Shown: piece after piece, positions 7,510 through 14,935 of the stretch
Position numbering within the stretch: position 1 is the first letter of the stretch
Layout of the letters: each line of letters starts with the position of its first letter
NCBI RefSeq assembly: GCF_005217605.1
Contig: NZ_SZPX01000007.1
Coordinates: 62,001 to 126,000 of the forward strand
Origin: Sulfurimonas crateris
GTDB taxonomy: Bacteria > Campylobacterota > Campylobacteria > Campylobacterales > Sulfurimonadaceae
DNA: 64,000 nucleotides
Direction of reading: 5' to 3'
Position numbers and translations under genes: made by a program
Notes under the pieces: generated by a model
The model's database searches: none
Told to the model about the DNA's origin: nothing
The model's input: the letters and a program-made list of their open reading frames with translations, nothing else

Positions 7510-8707
7510 ATTCTCTAACCATGTAAAAAATATTCTGCATGGTTTCTTTTTGGCGATCGGGACTACCATTGCCGAACCCTCTACGATTTTGCCGCTAATA
7601 GTAAACTACTTCGGCGGCAGTTCTATGCTTGTAGGTTTTTTTGCAGCCCTTCTTCGCGGAGGCGCGATCGTAGTGCAGTTATTTGCAGCTTTTCACGCTC
7701 AGACCTACAAGCTCATGATGCCATATCTTCGCAGAATCTTTTTTATAAGATTTTTGTCGTGGTTCCTCATAGGCGTTGCAATTATACTCTTCGGTGAAAA
7801 CTATCCAAATATTACACTCGCTTCCATCGGCTTTGGGCTCTTTATGTTCTCTTTTAGTGCAGGTTTTGCCGCAATTTACTTTAGAGAGATAATGGCTAAG
7901 ATATTTTCTCACTCTTTTCGCGGAAAAACAATGGCATACAGGCAGTTTTTCAGTGCGGTAGGCGGTCTTATAAGCGGTGCGCTTGCTGCTTGGATATTGG
8001 AGTCATTTGAGCCGCCCCAGAGTTACGGCTATCTCTTTATAATCAGCTCTTTTATTATGGGTTTTGGATATTTGGCATTTGCCACTGTAGATGAGCCGGT
8101 GAAAGAGGAGGTCTCTAAAAAAGAGAGTTCGTTTGGAAAGTTCTTAAAAAACTCATATGCAATCTTAAAAGCGGATGCTCATCTGCAGACTCAGGTCACT
8201 ACTTTTCTTTTGGCATACGGATACTTAATAGCACTGCCGTTCATTATTCTTGATGCCCAGCAGAAGATAGATCTTGACGGTATAGCGATAGGTTCTTTGA
8301 TCACGACTCAGATGGTAGGAGCGATGCTTAGCAACTTCTTGTGGGGAACTCTCAGTGGACGTGGGTACAACACATTGACTGCAAAAATCTCTATATCTCT
8401 TCAGATAACTGCTATACTCTTGGCCACCAACGCATCATCGCTTTATGAATATATGCTTATCTTCTTTTTGGTAGGCGCTTCAATAGACGGAAACCGCATA
8501 GCATCCAGCAATCTTATATTGAAGATAGCACCTGCGGATAAACGACCGATCTATATAGCGCTACAGATGAATATTGTCTCATTGGGGATATTTTTCTCGA
8601 TTATAGGCGGAGTTGTTTTGCACTTTTTCAGTTACACAGTACTCTATACAAGTTCTGTTATCGTGCTGCTGGCTGCTCTATTTCTATCTTGTAAGATAAG
8701 AGAGTAG
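7502..8707 (+). CDS. Major facilitator superfamily transporter
   Basis: A 401-residue protein with about twelve hydrophobic segments, and a charged loop between helices 6 and 7 (VDEPVKEEVSKKESSFGKF). This matches an MFS permease. Substrate cannot be told from sequence. It starts inside the end of the YbiB-like gene (8-base overlap), so the two are co-translated; no functional link is known. The gene ends 22 bases from the convergent small membrane protein gene. Confidence 0.8.
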   Translation: MDKFSNHVKNILHGFFLAIGTTIAEPSTILPLIVNYFGGSSMLVGFFAALLRGGAIVVQLFAAFHAQTYKLMMPYLRRIFFIRFLSWFLIGVAIILFGENYPNITLASIGFGLFMFSFSAGFAAIYFREIMAKIFSHSFRGKTMAYRQFFSAVGGLISGALAAWILESFEPPQSYGYLFIISSFIMGFGYLAFATVDEPVKEEVSKKESSFGKFLKNSYAILKADAHLQTQVTTFLLAYGYLIALPFIILDAQQKIDLDGIAIGSLITTQMVGAMLSNFLWGTLSGRGYNTLTAKISISLQITAILLATNASSLYEYMLIFFLVGASIDGNRIASSNLILKIAPADKRPIYIALQMNIVSLGIFFSIIGGVVLHFFSYTVLYTSSVIVLLAALFLSCKIRE

Positions 8708-8728
8708 AGCCAGTCTGTTTTTTGGAGG

Positions 8729-9109
8729 CTAGATCCCAAAAAAGTTTTTAAGAAAATCTCTCTCTTTATCGTTCTCTATAAAGATCCTAGCAACACTCTG
8801 ATTGTTCTCACCGATGACCAAAACCTCGTTATTTTCAACTCTTAAGTGCTCTTTACCCCAGTTTTTATCAAGTTCATCAAGTCTAAAGAGAAACTCTTTG
8901 GCACTTGGGCTCTCTTTCTCCCCGTTTCGTTTGTCAATTATATTTAGTCCACCGACCTTTTTTTCGACTACGTATGGGCTATAAACTTTTATAGCTTTGT
9001 AGATACGCTCCTCTTTTGCTGTTTCTGGAATTGCTCTTTTCATTGAGACGATCCCCAAAATCAAAAAGGCTGTAAAAAATCCAAATATTAGTGCTTTTTT
9101 TAAACTCAT
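8729..9109 (-). CDS. Small membrane-anchored protein downstream of met8-like gene, unknown
   Basis: A 126-residue protein: one N-terminal membrane helix (residues about 5–22) followed by a soluble, charged domain likely in the periplasm. The start at 9109 overlaps the upstream stop as ATGA and has GGAG six bases before it, indicating translational coupling with the precorrin-2 dehydrogenase. A further ATG at 9121 is in frame but less well placed. The family is not recognised. By operon logic it may support heme d1 or siroheme synthesis, but this is inference only. Confidence 0.7.
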   Translation of the reverse strand: MSLKKALIFGFFTAFLILGIVSMKRAIPETAKEERIYKAIKVYSPYVVEKKVGGLNIIDKRNGEKESPSAKEFLFRLDELDKNWGKEHLRVENNEVLVIGENNQSVARIFIENDKERDFLKNFFGI

Positions 9110-9675
9110 CTTCTTCTCCATCTTTTAATATACTCCTCCGCTTTTTTATCAAGCATATTCATTCTCTCTCTCCCTTTTGGAAGAGTCTCTCTTAACTCTC
9201 TCATCTCTTGTAAAAAAACAGATATATCTGAGGGGATAACTTCTTGAAGGTATCTTTTAAGATGCTTTGCAACTGCAGGAGAAGCTCCTGAAGTGGATAT
9301 CGCAATAGTCAGGTCATCGTTCTTCAGATATGATGGAAAGATAAAATCACAATACTCCACCGAATCTACAGCATTGCAAAGAGAGCCGTGTTCTCTTGAG
9401 TCTTTAAATATCTCCGCTTGAAGAGGTATGTCGTCAATTGCAACAATAACGATTGCAAAGCCCTCTATATCTCCCTTGCTATAGCCTCTTTTTTCAAAGT
9501 GTAAGCCGTTGTCGTCAATGGCCTTTTGCATATCTTCAGAGAACTCAAGGGCTATTACGGATATCTCAGATGTAAAATCCAAAAGGTGTTTTAGTTTTTG
9601 ATAAGCTATAACCCCGCCACCGACTATAAGGATCTTTTTATTTTCAAGTTTTAAGAAGGCCGGAAAATAACTCAA
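9106..9675 (-). CDS. Precorrin-2 dehydrogenase / sirohydrochlorin ferrochelatase (Met8/CysG N-domain type)
   Basis: A 189-residue protein with an N-terminal NAD-binding loop GGGVIAYQK (about residues 19–27), the catalytic-aspartate region CNAVDSVEYC, and the STSGASPAVAKHLKRYL segment typical of the CysG N-terminal half. The methyltransferase half of CysG is absent, as in yeast Met8p. It converts precorrin-2 to sirohydrochlorin and may insert iron, making siroheme, the precursor of heme d1. It is divergent from the siroheme decarboxylase gene nirDL and shares the intergenic FNR-like box, fitting a role in supplying the d1 pathway. Confidence 0.88.
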   Translation of the reverse strand: MSYFPAFLKLENKKILIVGGGVIAYQKLKHLLDFTSEISVIALEFSEDMQKAIDDNGLHFEKRGYSKGDIEGFAIVIVAIDDIPLQAEIFKDSREHGSLCNAVDSVEYCDFIFPSYLKNDDLTIAISTSGASPAVAKHLKRYLQEVIPSDISVFLQEMRELRETLPKGRERMNMLDKKAEEYIKRWRRR

Positions 9676-9734
9676 TCTATCTCTTTTCGTCTCTATTTAA
9701 GTGACATAGTATCATACTTTTTTTAAAACTCTTA

Positions 9735-9776
9735 TTGATAGACATCAACTCTAATTAATTGAAATTAGATTACAAT
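9735..9776 (+). promoter_or_regulatory. FNR/DNR-like box and -10 of the nirDL operon
   Basis: TTGATAGACATCAA at 9735–9748 is a perfect TTGAT-N4-ATCAA palindrome. A -10 hexamer TACAAT lies at 9771–9776, centred 32 bp downstream of the box centre, the class II spacing. The same box could act on the divergent precorrin-2 dehydrogenase gene, where TACTAT or TATGAT on the minus strand (9706–9716) sits 28–33 bp away. Confidence 0.75.
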
Positions 9777-9814
9777 CGACATAAATAAATATAATGAATG
9801 GAACAGTAATATAT

Positions 9815-10813
9815 ATGAAAGATGAAATTTTATCGCGTATTCAAAAGAAGTTTCCTTTGGTGGCAAAACCCTTTAAGGCGATCGCTGATGAGCTGGGTAT
9901 GAGCGAGGATGACGTTCTTGAGATCTTACGTGAACAAAAGAAGGGCAATATAATTCGTCAGACGTCGGCAATATTTGACACCAAGAGACTCGGTTATATC
10001 TCTTCTTTGGTGGCATTTAAGATCCCTGCAGACAAAATAAGCGATGCGGTTAAAATAATAAATTCGCATCCTGGCATCTCACACAACTATGAGAGAAATC
10101 ACGATTTTAACATCTGGTTCACTCTTGCCGTGGCTCCAAACTCAAAACTAGGTCTTGAAAAAACGCTCGAAGTTTTGGCTGAGGCTACGGGAGCAGAGGA
10201 GTATATAATGCTTCCTACCCTAAAACTTTTCAAGATAAACGTAAAGCTCAACACTACAGGAAAAGATGAGAAGAAAGAAGAAGTAAAGAGAGTAAAACAC
10301 AGTGATATTGAGCTTACTCCTCTTCACCATGCAGTAATCAGACGCGCTCAATATGACATAGATATAGTAAGCGAGCCGTTTAAGAAAACAGTAGATGAGC
10401 TGGGAATTGATTACGACAGATTCTTTGGTATTTTGGATGAACTCCAAGAGGCAGGTGTTATGAGAAGGTTTGCTTCGATCCTAAATCACAGAAAAGCTGG
10501 ATTTAGTGCTAATGCTATGGTGGTGTGGGATGTTGATGAGGCAAACGGAGAGGCAATAGGCGAAAAAGCTGCTGCATTTAGCGCGGTTTCTCACTGTTAT
10601 CTTCGTCCTAAATATGCGAATTGGCCATATAACCTCTTTACGATGGTTCACGGTAAGAGCACGGATGAGACAAATGGTATCATTGCCGAGATGGCGTCTG
10701 AGATAGAAGCAAAAAGTCATATGCCTCTTTACAGCTCTAGAGAGTTTAAAAAGGTAAGAATAGAGTACTTTACTCCCGAGTTTGAAGCTTGGGAAGAGCA
10801 GCACGGAAATTAA
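9815..10813 (+). CDS. nirDL: Siroheme decarboxylase, NirD–NirL fusion
   Basis: A 332-residue protein made of two tandem AsnC/Lrp-like halves. Each half has a winged helix (FPLVAKPFKAIADELGMSED; then SEPFKKTVDELGIDYDRF) followed by a ferredoxin-like domain with the siroheme-decarboxylase signature: SHNYERNHDFNIWFTL in the first half and SHCYLRPKYANWPYNLFTMV in the second. These enzymes remove two carboxyl groups from siroheme to give 12,18-didecarboxysiroheme. Fused NirDL forms are known alongside separate NirD/L/G/H. The start could also be an ATG at 9794; neither has a strong ribosome site (GGAAC is nearest to 9815). It heads an operon of small membrane proteins. Confidence 0.9.
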   Translation: MKDEILSRIQKKFPLVAKPFKAIADELGMSEDDVLEILREQKKGNIIRQTSAIFDTKRLGYISSLVAFKIPADKISDAVKIINSHPGISHNYERNHDFNIWFTLAVAPNSKLGLEKTLEVLAEATGAEEYIMLPTLKLFKINVKLNTTGKDEKKEEVKRVKHSDIELTPLHHAVIRRAQYDIDIVSEPFKKTVDELGIDYDRFFGILDELQEAGVMRRFASILNHRKAGFSANAMVVWDVDEANGEAIGEKAAAFSAVSHCYLRPKYANWPYNLFTMVHGKSTDETNGIIAEMASEIEAKSHMPLYSSREFKKVRIEYFTPEFEAWEEQHGN

Positions 10814-10822
10814 GGAGCCAAG

Positions 10823-11230
10823 ATGAGACTTTTCTTTGAATTAGAGGGTGCGTATATAATAATAGCTATTTTCATACTGGTTGTCACGGCGATAGTGACA
10901 ACCAGAGATTTTCTGCCAAAGGGCGCATTTAAAAAAGGGATGATCTCTGTATCTCTTCTGCTTGCCATAATGATAGGGGCTCACTACAGCCTTACAACTT
11001 CAAGAATGCATAATGTAGAAGCTATGTTTAACAACGGTGATACAGTTGTTTGTGAAAACAAGATGCGTAGAACAGCTTCAAGATCCGTGCTTATATCTAA
11101 AGAGATGGGCTGGAGCGTAGAGGATCATCTCTTTAAAAACAGCGACTACGAGAGAGATTTTCACACCTCTAGATGTATAGAGTGGACAGGTATGCACTCT
11201 GACCTTCTAGATGAGAATAAGAGTAAATAA
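10823..11230 (+). CDS. Membrane protein in nirDL operon, unknown
   Basis: A 135-residue protein with two hydrophobic segments (about residues 9–27 and 40–58), then an extramembrane domain with two cysteines (VVCENKM and SRCIEW) that could form a disulfide. It starts 9 bases after nirDL with AAGGAG seven bases before ATG. It is not recognised as a known family. Coupling to siroheme decarboxylase suggests a role in denitrification or heme d1 handling at the membrane; the evidence for this is position alone. Confidence 0.75.
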   Translation: MRLFFELEGAYIIIAIFILVVTAIVTTRDFLPKGAFKKGMISVSLLLAIMIGAHYSLTTSRMHNVEAMFNNGDTVVCENKMRRTASRSVLISKEMGWSVEDHLFKNSDYERDFHTSRCIEWTGMHSDLLDENKSK

Positions 11231-11233
11231 CAG

Positions 11234-11395
11234 ATGAAAGAGGCGCTTAAGCGGTATGGACTTGCGATCTTTTTTTTGTTGGCTATTTCGGGTCTGATGG
11301 TACTTGGAACAATGGGCGTGCGAATGCTGGGCGACAAGATGATTGAGGGAACTGATATAGAGATGAAACCAAGAGGAGAACATTTAACAAGATGA
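11234..11395 (+). CDS. 53-aa single-pass membrane peptide in nirDL operon
   Basis: The ATG at 11234 lies 3 bases after the preceding stop, and the TGA at 11393–11395 overlaps the next ATG as ATGA. The product has a basic N-terminus (MKEALKRYG), one membrane helix (residues about 10–30) and a short polar tail ending RGEHLTR. The tight coupling on both sides strongly suggests it is translated. The family is unknown. Confidence 0.7.
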   Translation: MKEALKRYGLAIFFLLAISGLMVLGTMGVRMLGDKMIEGTDIEMKPRGEHLTR

Positions 11396-11682
11396 GTCTT
11401 ACAGTAATACTTATAGTAGCTGTACTTCTTAGTATAGCTTTTCACTTTATCGGCGTTTATGCGGGTGCGAAGAAGACAGTTTGGCTGATGATAGTTCTGT
11501 TTTGGGCAGCGGGCATAAACTTGGCAATGAGCGAGATCAAGCCAAAAGGCTACAAAGAGATCGAGAGTATGAAGGGCGAGTACAGCGATACCGACAAGCT
11601 TATTGAAGAAGCGGGTGAGAGTGTATCGATCTATGAGATGCTAGCGATCAAGAAGAGCTATAACATTAACAAGAAAAAGTGA
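11392..11682 (+). CDS. 96-aa membrane protein in nirDL operon, unknown
   Basis: Two membrane segments (residues about 3–22 and 29–46) are followed by a polar tail rich in Glu and Lys that probably faces the cytoplasm. It starts within the ATGA overlap of the 53-aa peptide and ends in a TGATG overlap with the next gene, so it sits inside a continuous, tightly packed operon. I do not recognise a family. Three unknown membrane proteins in a row after nirDL suggest a membrane-bound complex, which is speculation. Confidence 0.72.
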   Translation: MSLTVILIVAVLLSIAFHFIGVYAGAKKTVWLMIVLFWAAGINLAMSEIKPKGYKEIESMKGEYSDTDKLIEEAGESVSIYEMLAIKKSYNINKKK

Positions 11683-12371
11683 TGAGCGAGAGTATCGGTA
11701 TTGTCGGATGCGGTTGGCTTGGAGAGCCTCTGGCTCTTGAGCTAAAGAGAAGTTACGATGTTGAGTGCTTCAAAAGAGAGAGCACATGGCAGGATGACTC
11801 TTTTTGGCAGCGCGACACTATTATAATCGCTATAAACACGAAAGATAACTACCTAGAGACACTTCAAAAAATAGCCGCATTTACAAAACCCTCATCTAAA
11901 ATAATCCTAATGAGTTCGACATCCATCTACAGAGAGTTTGACTCAGACGTGGGTGAGAGCGCTAAGATCACCAAACGCTCTCTTATAAAAGATGCAGAAG
12001 ATTTGATGCTGGGTTTAAAAGAGAGAGTTCTTATTTTTAGGCTCGGAGGACTTATGGGAGAAGACAGGGTTGCTGGAAGATGGAAGAGCGCTACCGATTT
12101 TAGTGACGGTTTTGTCAACTACATCCATAGGGATGATGTTATAAATATTGTGAAAAAAGCTCTAAAGATGGGTGTTGATAGAGGAATTTATAACCTTGTG
12201 GCACCACAGCACCCTACAAGAAAAGAGATCCATGAAAAGAACAGTCAAAAATATGGCTCAGATATAGGAACTTTTAGCGGATTTACAAAGAGAAGAGTTT
12301 TGTCGGGCAAGATAATCAAAGAACTTGACTATACTTTTTTGCATCCAAATCCGCTTGAGTTTTGGGATTAA
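11682..12371 (+). CDS. NAD(P)-binding Rossmann-fold protein (YeeZ/epimerase-like)
   Basis: A 229-residue protein beginning IGIVGCGWLGEPLALEL, a dinucleotide-binding GxGxxG-type loop at residues about 8–13. A second conserved stretch SSTSIYREF and the later NYIHRDDVI are typical of extended short-chain dehydrogenases/epimerase-like proteins such as YeeZ. The usual YxxxK catalytic pair is not apparent, so activity is uncertain. It is the last gene of the nirDL operon, with a TGATG stop/start overlap. A GTG three bases earlier is an alternative start. Confidence 0.65.
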   Translation: MSESIGIVGCGWLGEPLALELKRSYDVECFKRESTWQDDSFWQRDTIIIAINTKDNYLETLQKIAAFTKPSSKIILMSSTSIYREFDSDVGESAKITKRSLIKDAEDLMLGLKERVLIFRLGGLMGEDRVAGRWKSATDFSDGFVNYIHRDDVINIVKKALKMGVDRGIYNLVAPQHPTRKEIHEKNSQKYGSDIGTFSGFTKRRVLSGKIIKELDYTFLHPNPLEFWD

Positions 12372-12571
12372 TTGCTTCTTGCCAGTGCCGCAAAATCGAT
12401 CTCTTGGGTCTCTTTTTCCTCCTCTTTTAACTTTTTGTCCTCTTCAAAACTGCCGGTGCTAAAAGTGTAGTCGCTGCTTTTGAGTATGCACCCCTTCATT
12501 CCGGGAACACACTCCTTTTTTATAAGCTTACAGTACCCTTTATAATCATGTTGACAAGTCCAGCCCATCAT
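12368..12571 (-). CDS. Small cysteine-containing protein, unknown
   Basis: A 67-residue soluble protein with four cysteines in the first half (TCQHDYKGYCKL, KKECVPGMKGCIL), spaced like a small metal- or cluster-binding knuckle, and an acidic, glutamate-rich C-terminal half. Its stop overlaps the stop of the convergent gene by 4 bases. Two ATGs in tandem (12571 and 12568) are both possible starts. No family is recognised. Confidence 0.65.
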   Translation of the reverse strand: MMGWTCQHDYKGYCKLIKKECVPGMKGCILKSSDYTFSTGSFEEDKKLKEEEKETQEIDFAALARSN

Positions 12572-12607
12572 AAAACCTTATCGTGGCGAAATAATAGTGA
12601 ATTATGA

Positions 12608-12613
12608 TACAAT
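12608..12613 (+). promoter_or_regulatory. -10 hexamer of the mtnK operon
   Basis: TACAAT at 12608–12613, preceded by TATGA, puts a start site near 12620, 16 bases before the mtnK ATG, which has an AGAGGA ribosome site in between. Inferred from sequence match and spacing. Confidence 0.5.
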
Positions 12614-12635
12614 TTTTTAAATAAAGAGGAAAAAT

Positions 12636-13862
12636 ATGGATTATAAAAAGCTGGATAAAACAACCGTAGTAGAGTATATATTAAACATAAAAAAGATAAT
12701 AACCTACTTTGGTTCGGATGATCTGATAGCCGATGAGATAGGGGATGGGAATCTTAACTATGTCTACAGAGTAAGCTCTGCACAAGATCCGCAAAAGAGC
12801 CTTATCGTAAAACAAGCCGTTCCATATCTTAGATGTGTGGGCGAAGAGTTCTCCCTTACAAGAGAGAGAATGACGTACGAGATAAGGGCTCTGCAGAAGT
12901 TTTACAGCATATTTCCAAATTTTATACCAAATATTTATCATGCCAGCGAAGAGATGAGCTTAGTCGTTATGGAGTATCTAGATAGCCATATAATTATGCG
13001 AAAAGGGCTGATTGAGAAAATAAAATATAAAAACTTTAGCAATCATATATCTGCATATATGGCTGCTACGCTCTACTATACTTCATCTCTGTACCTTAGC
13101 AGTGCTCAAAAAAGAGAGCTCGTAGAGAGATTCAACGGCAACAGGGAGCTGTGCAAACTGACCGAAGATCTTGTTTTTAGTTTTCCTTTTATGGACCATG
13201 AGACAAACGATAATGAGAACGTAGAGAACAATCCTGATGCACAAAAACTTTTTTCGGACATGGAGTTTAAAGAGAAGGTGTTGGAGCTCAAATATAAATT
13301 TATGACGCAAAGTGATGCGTTGCTGCACGGGGACCTGCATACAGGCTCTATTATGATAAATGAGAATGAGACCTACATAATAGACCCTGAGTTTGCATTT
13401 GTGGGTCCTTTTGGTTTTGATGTCGGAGCTCTTTTGGCTAACTTGGTGAACAACTACATCCATCACAGTGTTGTTACAAAAGATGAGGATTACAAGAGCT
13501 GGCTTTTGGCAACCATTAAAGATGTTTTAGAGAAGTTTAGCGAGAAGTTTTTAAGCTTTTGGAGCGAATCAAAAGAGTCCGCTCTACTTGTAGATGGCTA
13601 CCTTGATGAGGTATCACTGAAAAAATACAAAGAGAGATTTGTAAAAAATATTTTAAGAGATAGTGTCGGATTTGCAGGCTGTAAGATGGCTAGAAGAGTT
13701 TACGGCGTTGCGGGAGTAGAGGAGATAAGAGGGATCGAGGATGAGGCTCTTAGGGCCGAGGCTGAGAGGATGGCTCTAAAAATTGCCAGAGAGTTTGTAA
13801 TAAAGTACGACAAGATTGAGAGCATAGATGAGATATTGGAGATAATGAAAAATGCAGGGTAA
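12636..13862 (+). CDS. mtnK: 5-Methylthioribose kinase
   Basis: A 408-residue kinase of the aminoglycoside/choline-kinase fold, which phosphorylates methylthioribose released from methylthioadenosine. The N-lobe shows GDGNLNYVYRV (nucleotide loop, about residues 36–46) and a lysine in LIVKQAVPY. The catalytic loop LLHGDLHTGSI (about residues 230–240) contains the HGDLH motif and IIDPEFAFVGP gives the metal-binding aspartate. Length matches MtnK (about 400). It overlaps mtnA by 11 bases, the usual pathway partner, and heads a three-gene operon. Confidence 0.92.
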   Translation: MDYKKLDKTTVVEYILNIKKIITYFGSDDLIADEIGDGNLNYVYRVSSAQDPQKSLIVKQAVPYLRCVGEEFSLTRERMTYEIRALQKFYSIFPNFIPNIYHASEEMSLVVMEYLDSHIIMRKGLIEKIKYKNFSNHISAYMAATLYYTSSLYLSSAQKRELVERFNGNRELCKLTEDLVFSFPFMDHETNDNENVENNPDAQKLFSDMEFKEKVLELKYKFMTQSDALLHGDLHTGSIMINENETYIIDPEFAFVGPFGFDVGALLANLVNNYIHHSVVTKDEDYKSWLLATIKDVLEKFSEKFLSFWSESKESALLVDGYLDEVSLKKYKERFVKNILRDSVGFAGCKMARRVYGVAGVEEIRGIEDEALRAEAERMALKIAREFVIKYDKIESIDEILEIMKNAG

Positions 13863-14931
13863 CTACAAAGCGTTATGGTTAAATGATGACCTTTTTGATG
13901 AGTGTCTGGAGGTGATTGACCAGAGACAGCTCCCGTTTGTCTATGACACAAGACACCTTACAAATACCGAGGAAGTCGTAAATGCGATAAAAAATATGAC
14001 AGTTCGCGGTGCTGGAGTTATCGGCAGCGTTGCGGCATTTGGGATCTATATAGCCGCGATTGAGGTCGAGGGAGATTATGAAGCGCTCAAAGAAAAAGCC
14101 GCTTTGATAAGAGAGTCCCGCCCTACAGCGGTTAACCTTATGTGGGCAGTTGATAGGATGATGGAGCTTTTAAAAGATTCGGATGATTTAGTAGATGATG
14201 CAAGAGAAGCAGCCATAAAGCTAAACGACGAAGAGGCGCTTGAGAGCCAAAAGATAGCAGAGTACGGCTGTAACATCATTGAAGATATTTTAAAAAAGAG
14301 CGGTAAAACAGAGATAAATATTTTAACTCACTGCAATGCAGGCTGGCTGGCAGTTATAGATGAGGGAACGGCGCTTGCACCCATCTATGAGGCACAAAGA
14401 AGAGGAATAGACGTTCATGTGTGGGTTGATGAAACCAGACCTAGAAATCAGGGAGCCTCACTCACCGCATGGGAACTCTCCCAAAGCGGCATAAAGCATA
14501 CAATCATAGCCGACAATACGGGCGGACATCTTATGCAGCACGGAATGGTGGATATGGTGATTGTCGGGGCGGACAGAGTAAGTGCCAACGGTGATGTGGC
14601 AAACAAGATAGGAACATACTTAAAGGCACTCGCTGCACACGATAACAACGTCCCTTTTTATGTTGCAATTCCGACATCAACTTTTGACTTTGAAATCAGA
14701 GACGGCGTAAAAGGGATTCCCATCGAAGAGAGAAGCGCTGATGAGGTTAGATTTATAAAAGGAGTGGATAGCGAAGGAGTGGTGCGTGAAGTGCGTATAA
14801 CTCCTGAGGATTCTCCGGCTATAAACTACGGTTTTGATGTAACTCCGGCAAGACTTATAACAGGGCTTATAACAAACAGAGGAGTTTGCGAGGCAGATTT
14901 CGATAAAATTCAAGAAAAATTTAGAGGATAA
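13852..14931 (+). CDS. mtnA: Methylthioribose-1-phosphate isomerase
   Basis: A 359-residue enzyme of the eIF2B-like fold that turns methylthioribose-1-phosphate into methylthioribulose-1-phosphate. Motifs include TVRGAGVIGSVAAFG, ILTHCNAGWLA (active-site Cys), VDETRPRNQGA and VIVGADRVSANGDVANKIG with the catalytic Asp. It begins 11 bases inside mtnK with GGAG upstream and ends 4 bases before the TTG start of the aldolase/dehydrogenase fusion, so three successive steps appear to be encoded in order. Confidence 0.95.
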   Translation: MQGNYKALWLNDDLFDECLEVIDQRQLPFVYDTRHLTNTEEVVNAIKNMTVRGAGVIGSVAAFGIYIAAIEVEGDYEALKEKAALIRESRPTAVNLMWAVDRMMELLKDSDDLVDDAREAAIKLNDEEALESQKIAEYGCNIIEDILKKSGKTEINILTHCNAGWLAVIDEGTALAPIYEAQRRGIDVHVWVDETRPRNQGASLTAWELSQSGIKHTIIADNTGGHLMQHGMVDMVIVGADRVSANGDVANKIGTYLKALAAHDNNVPFYVAIPTSTFDFEIRDGVKGIPIEERSADEVRFIKGVDSEGVVREVRITPEDSPAINYGFDVTPARLITGLITNRGVCEADFDKIQEKFRG

Positions 14932-14935
14932 TATT

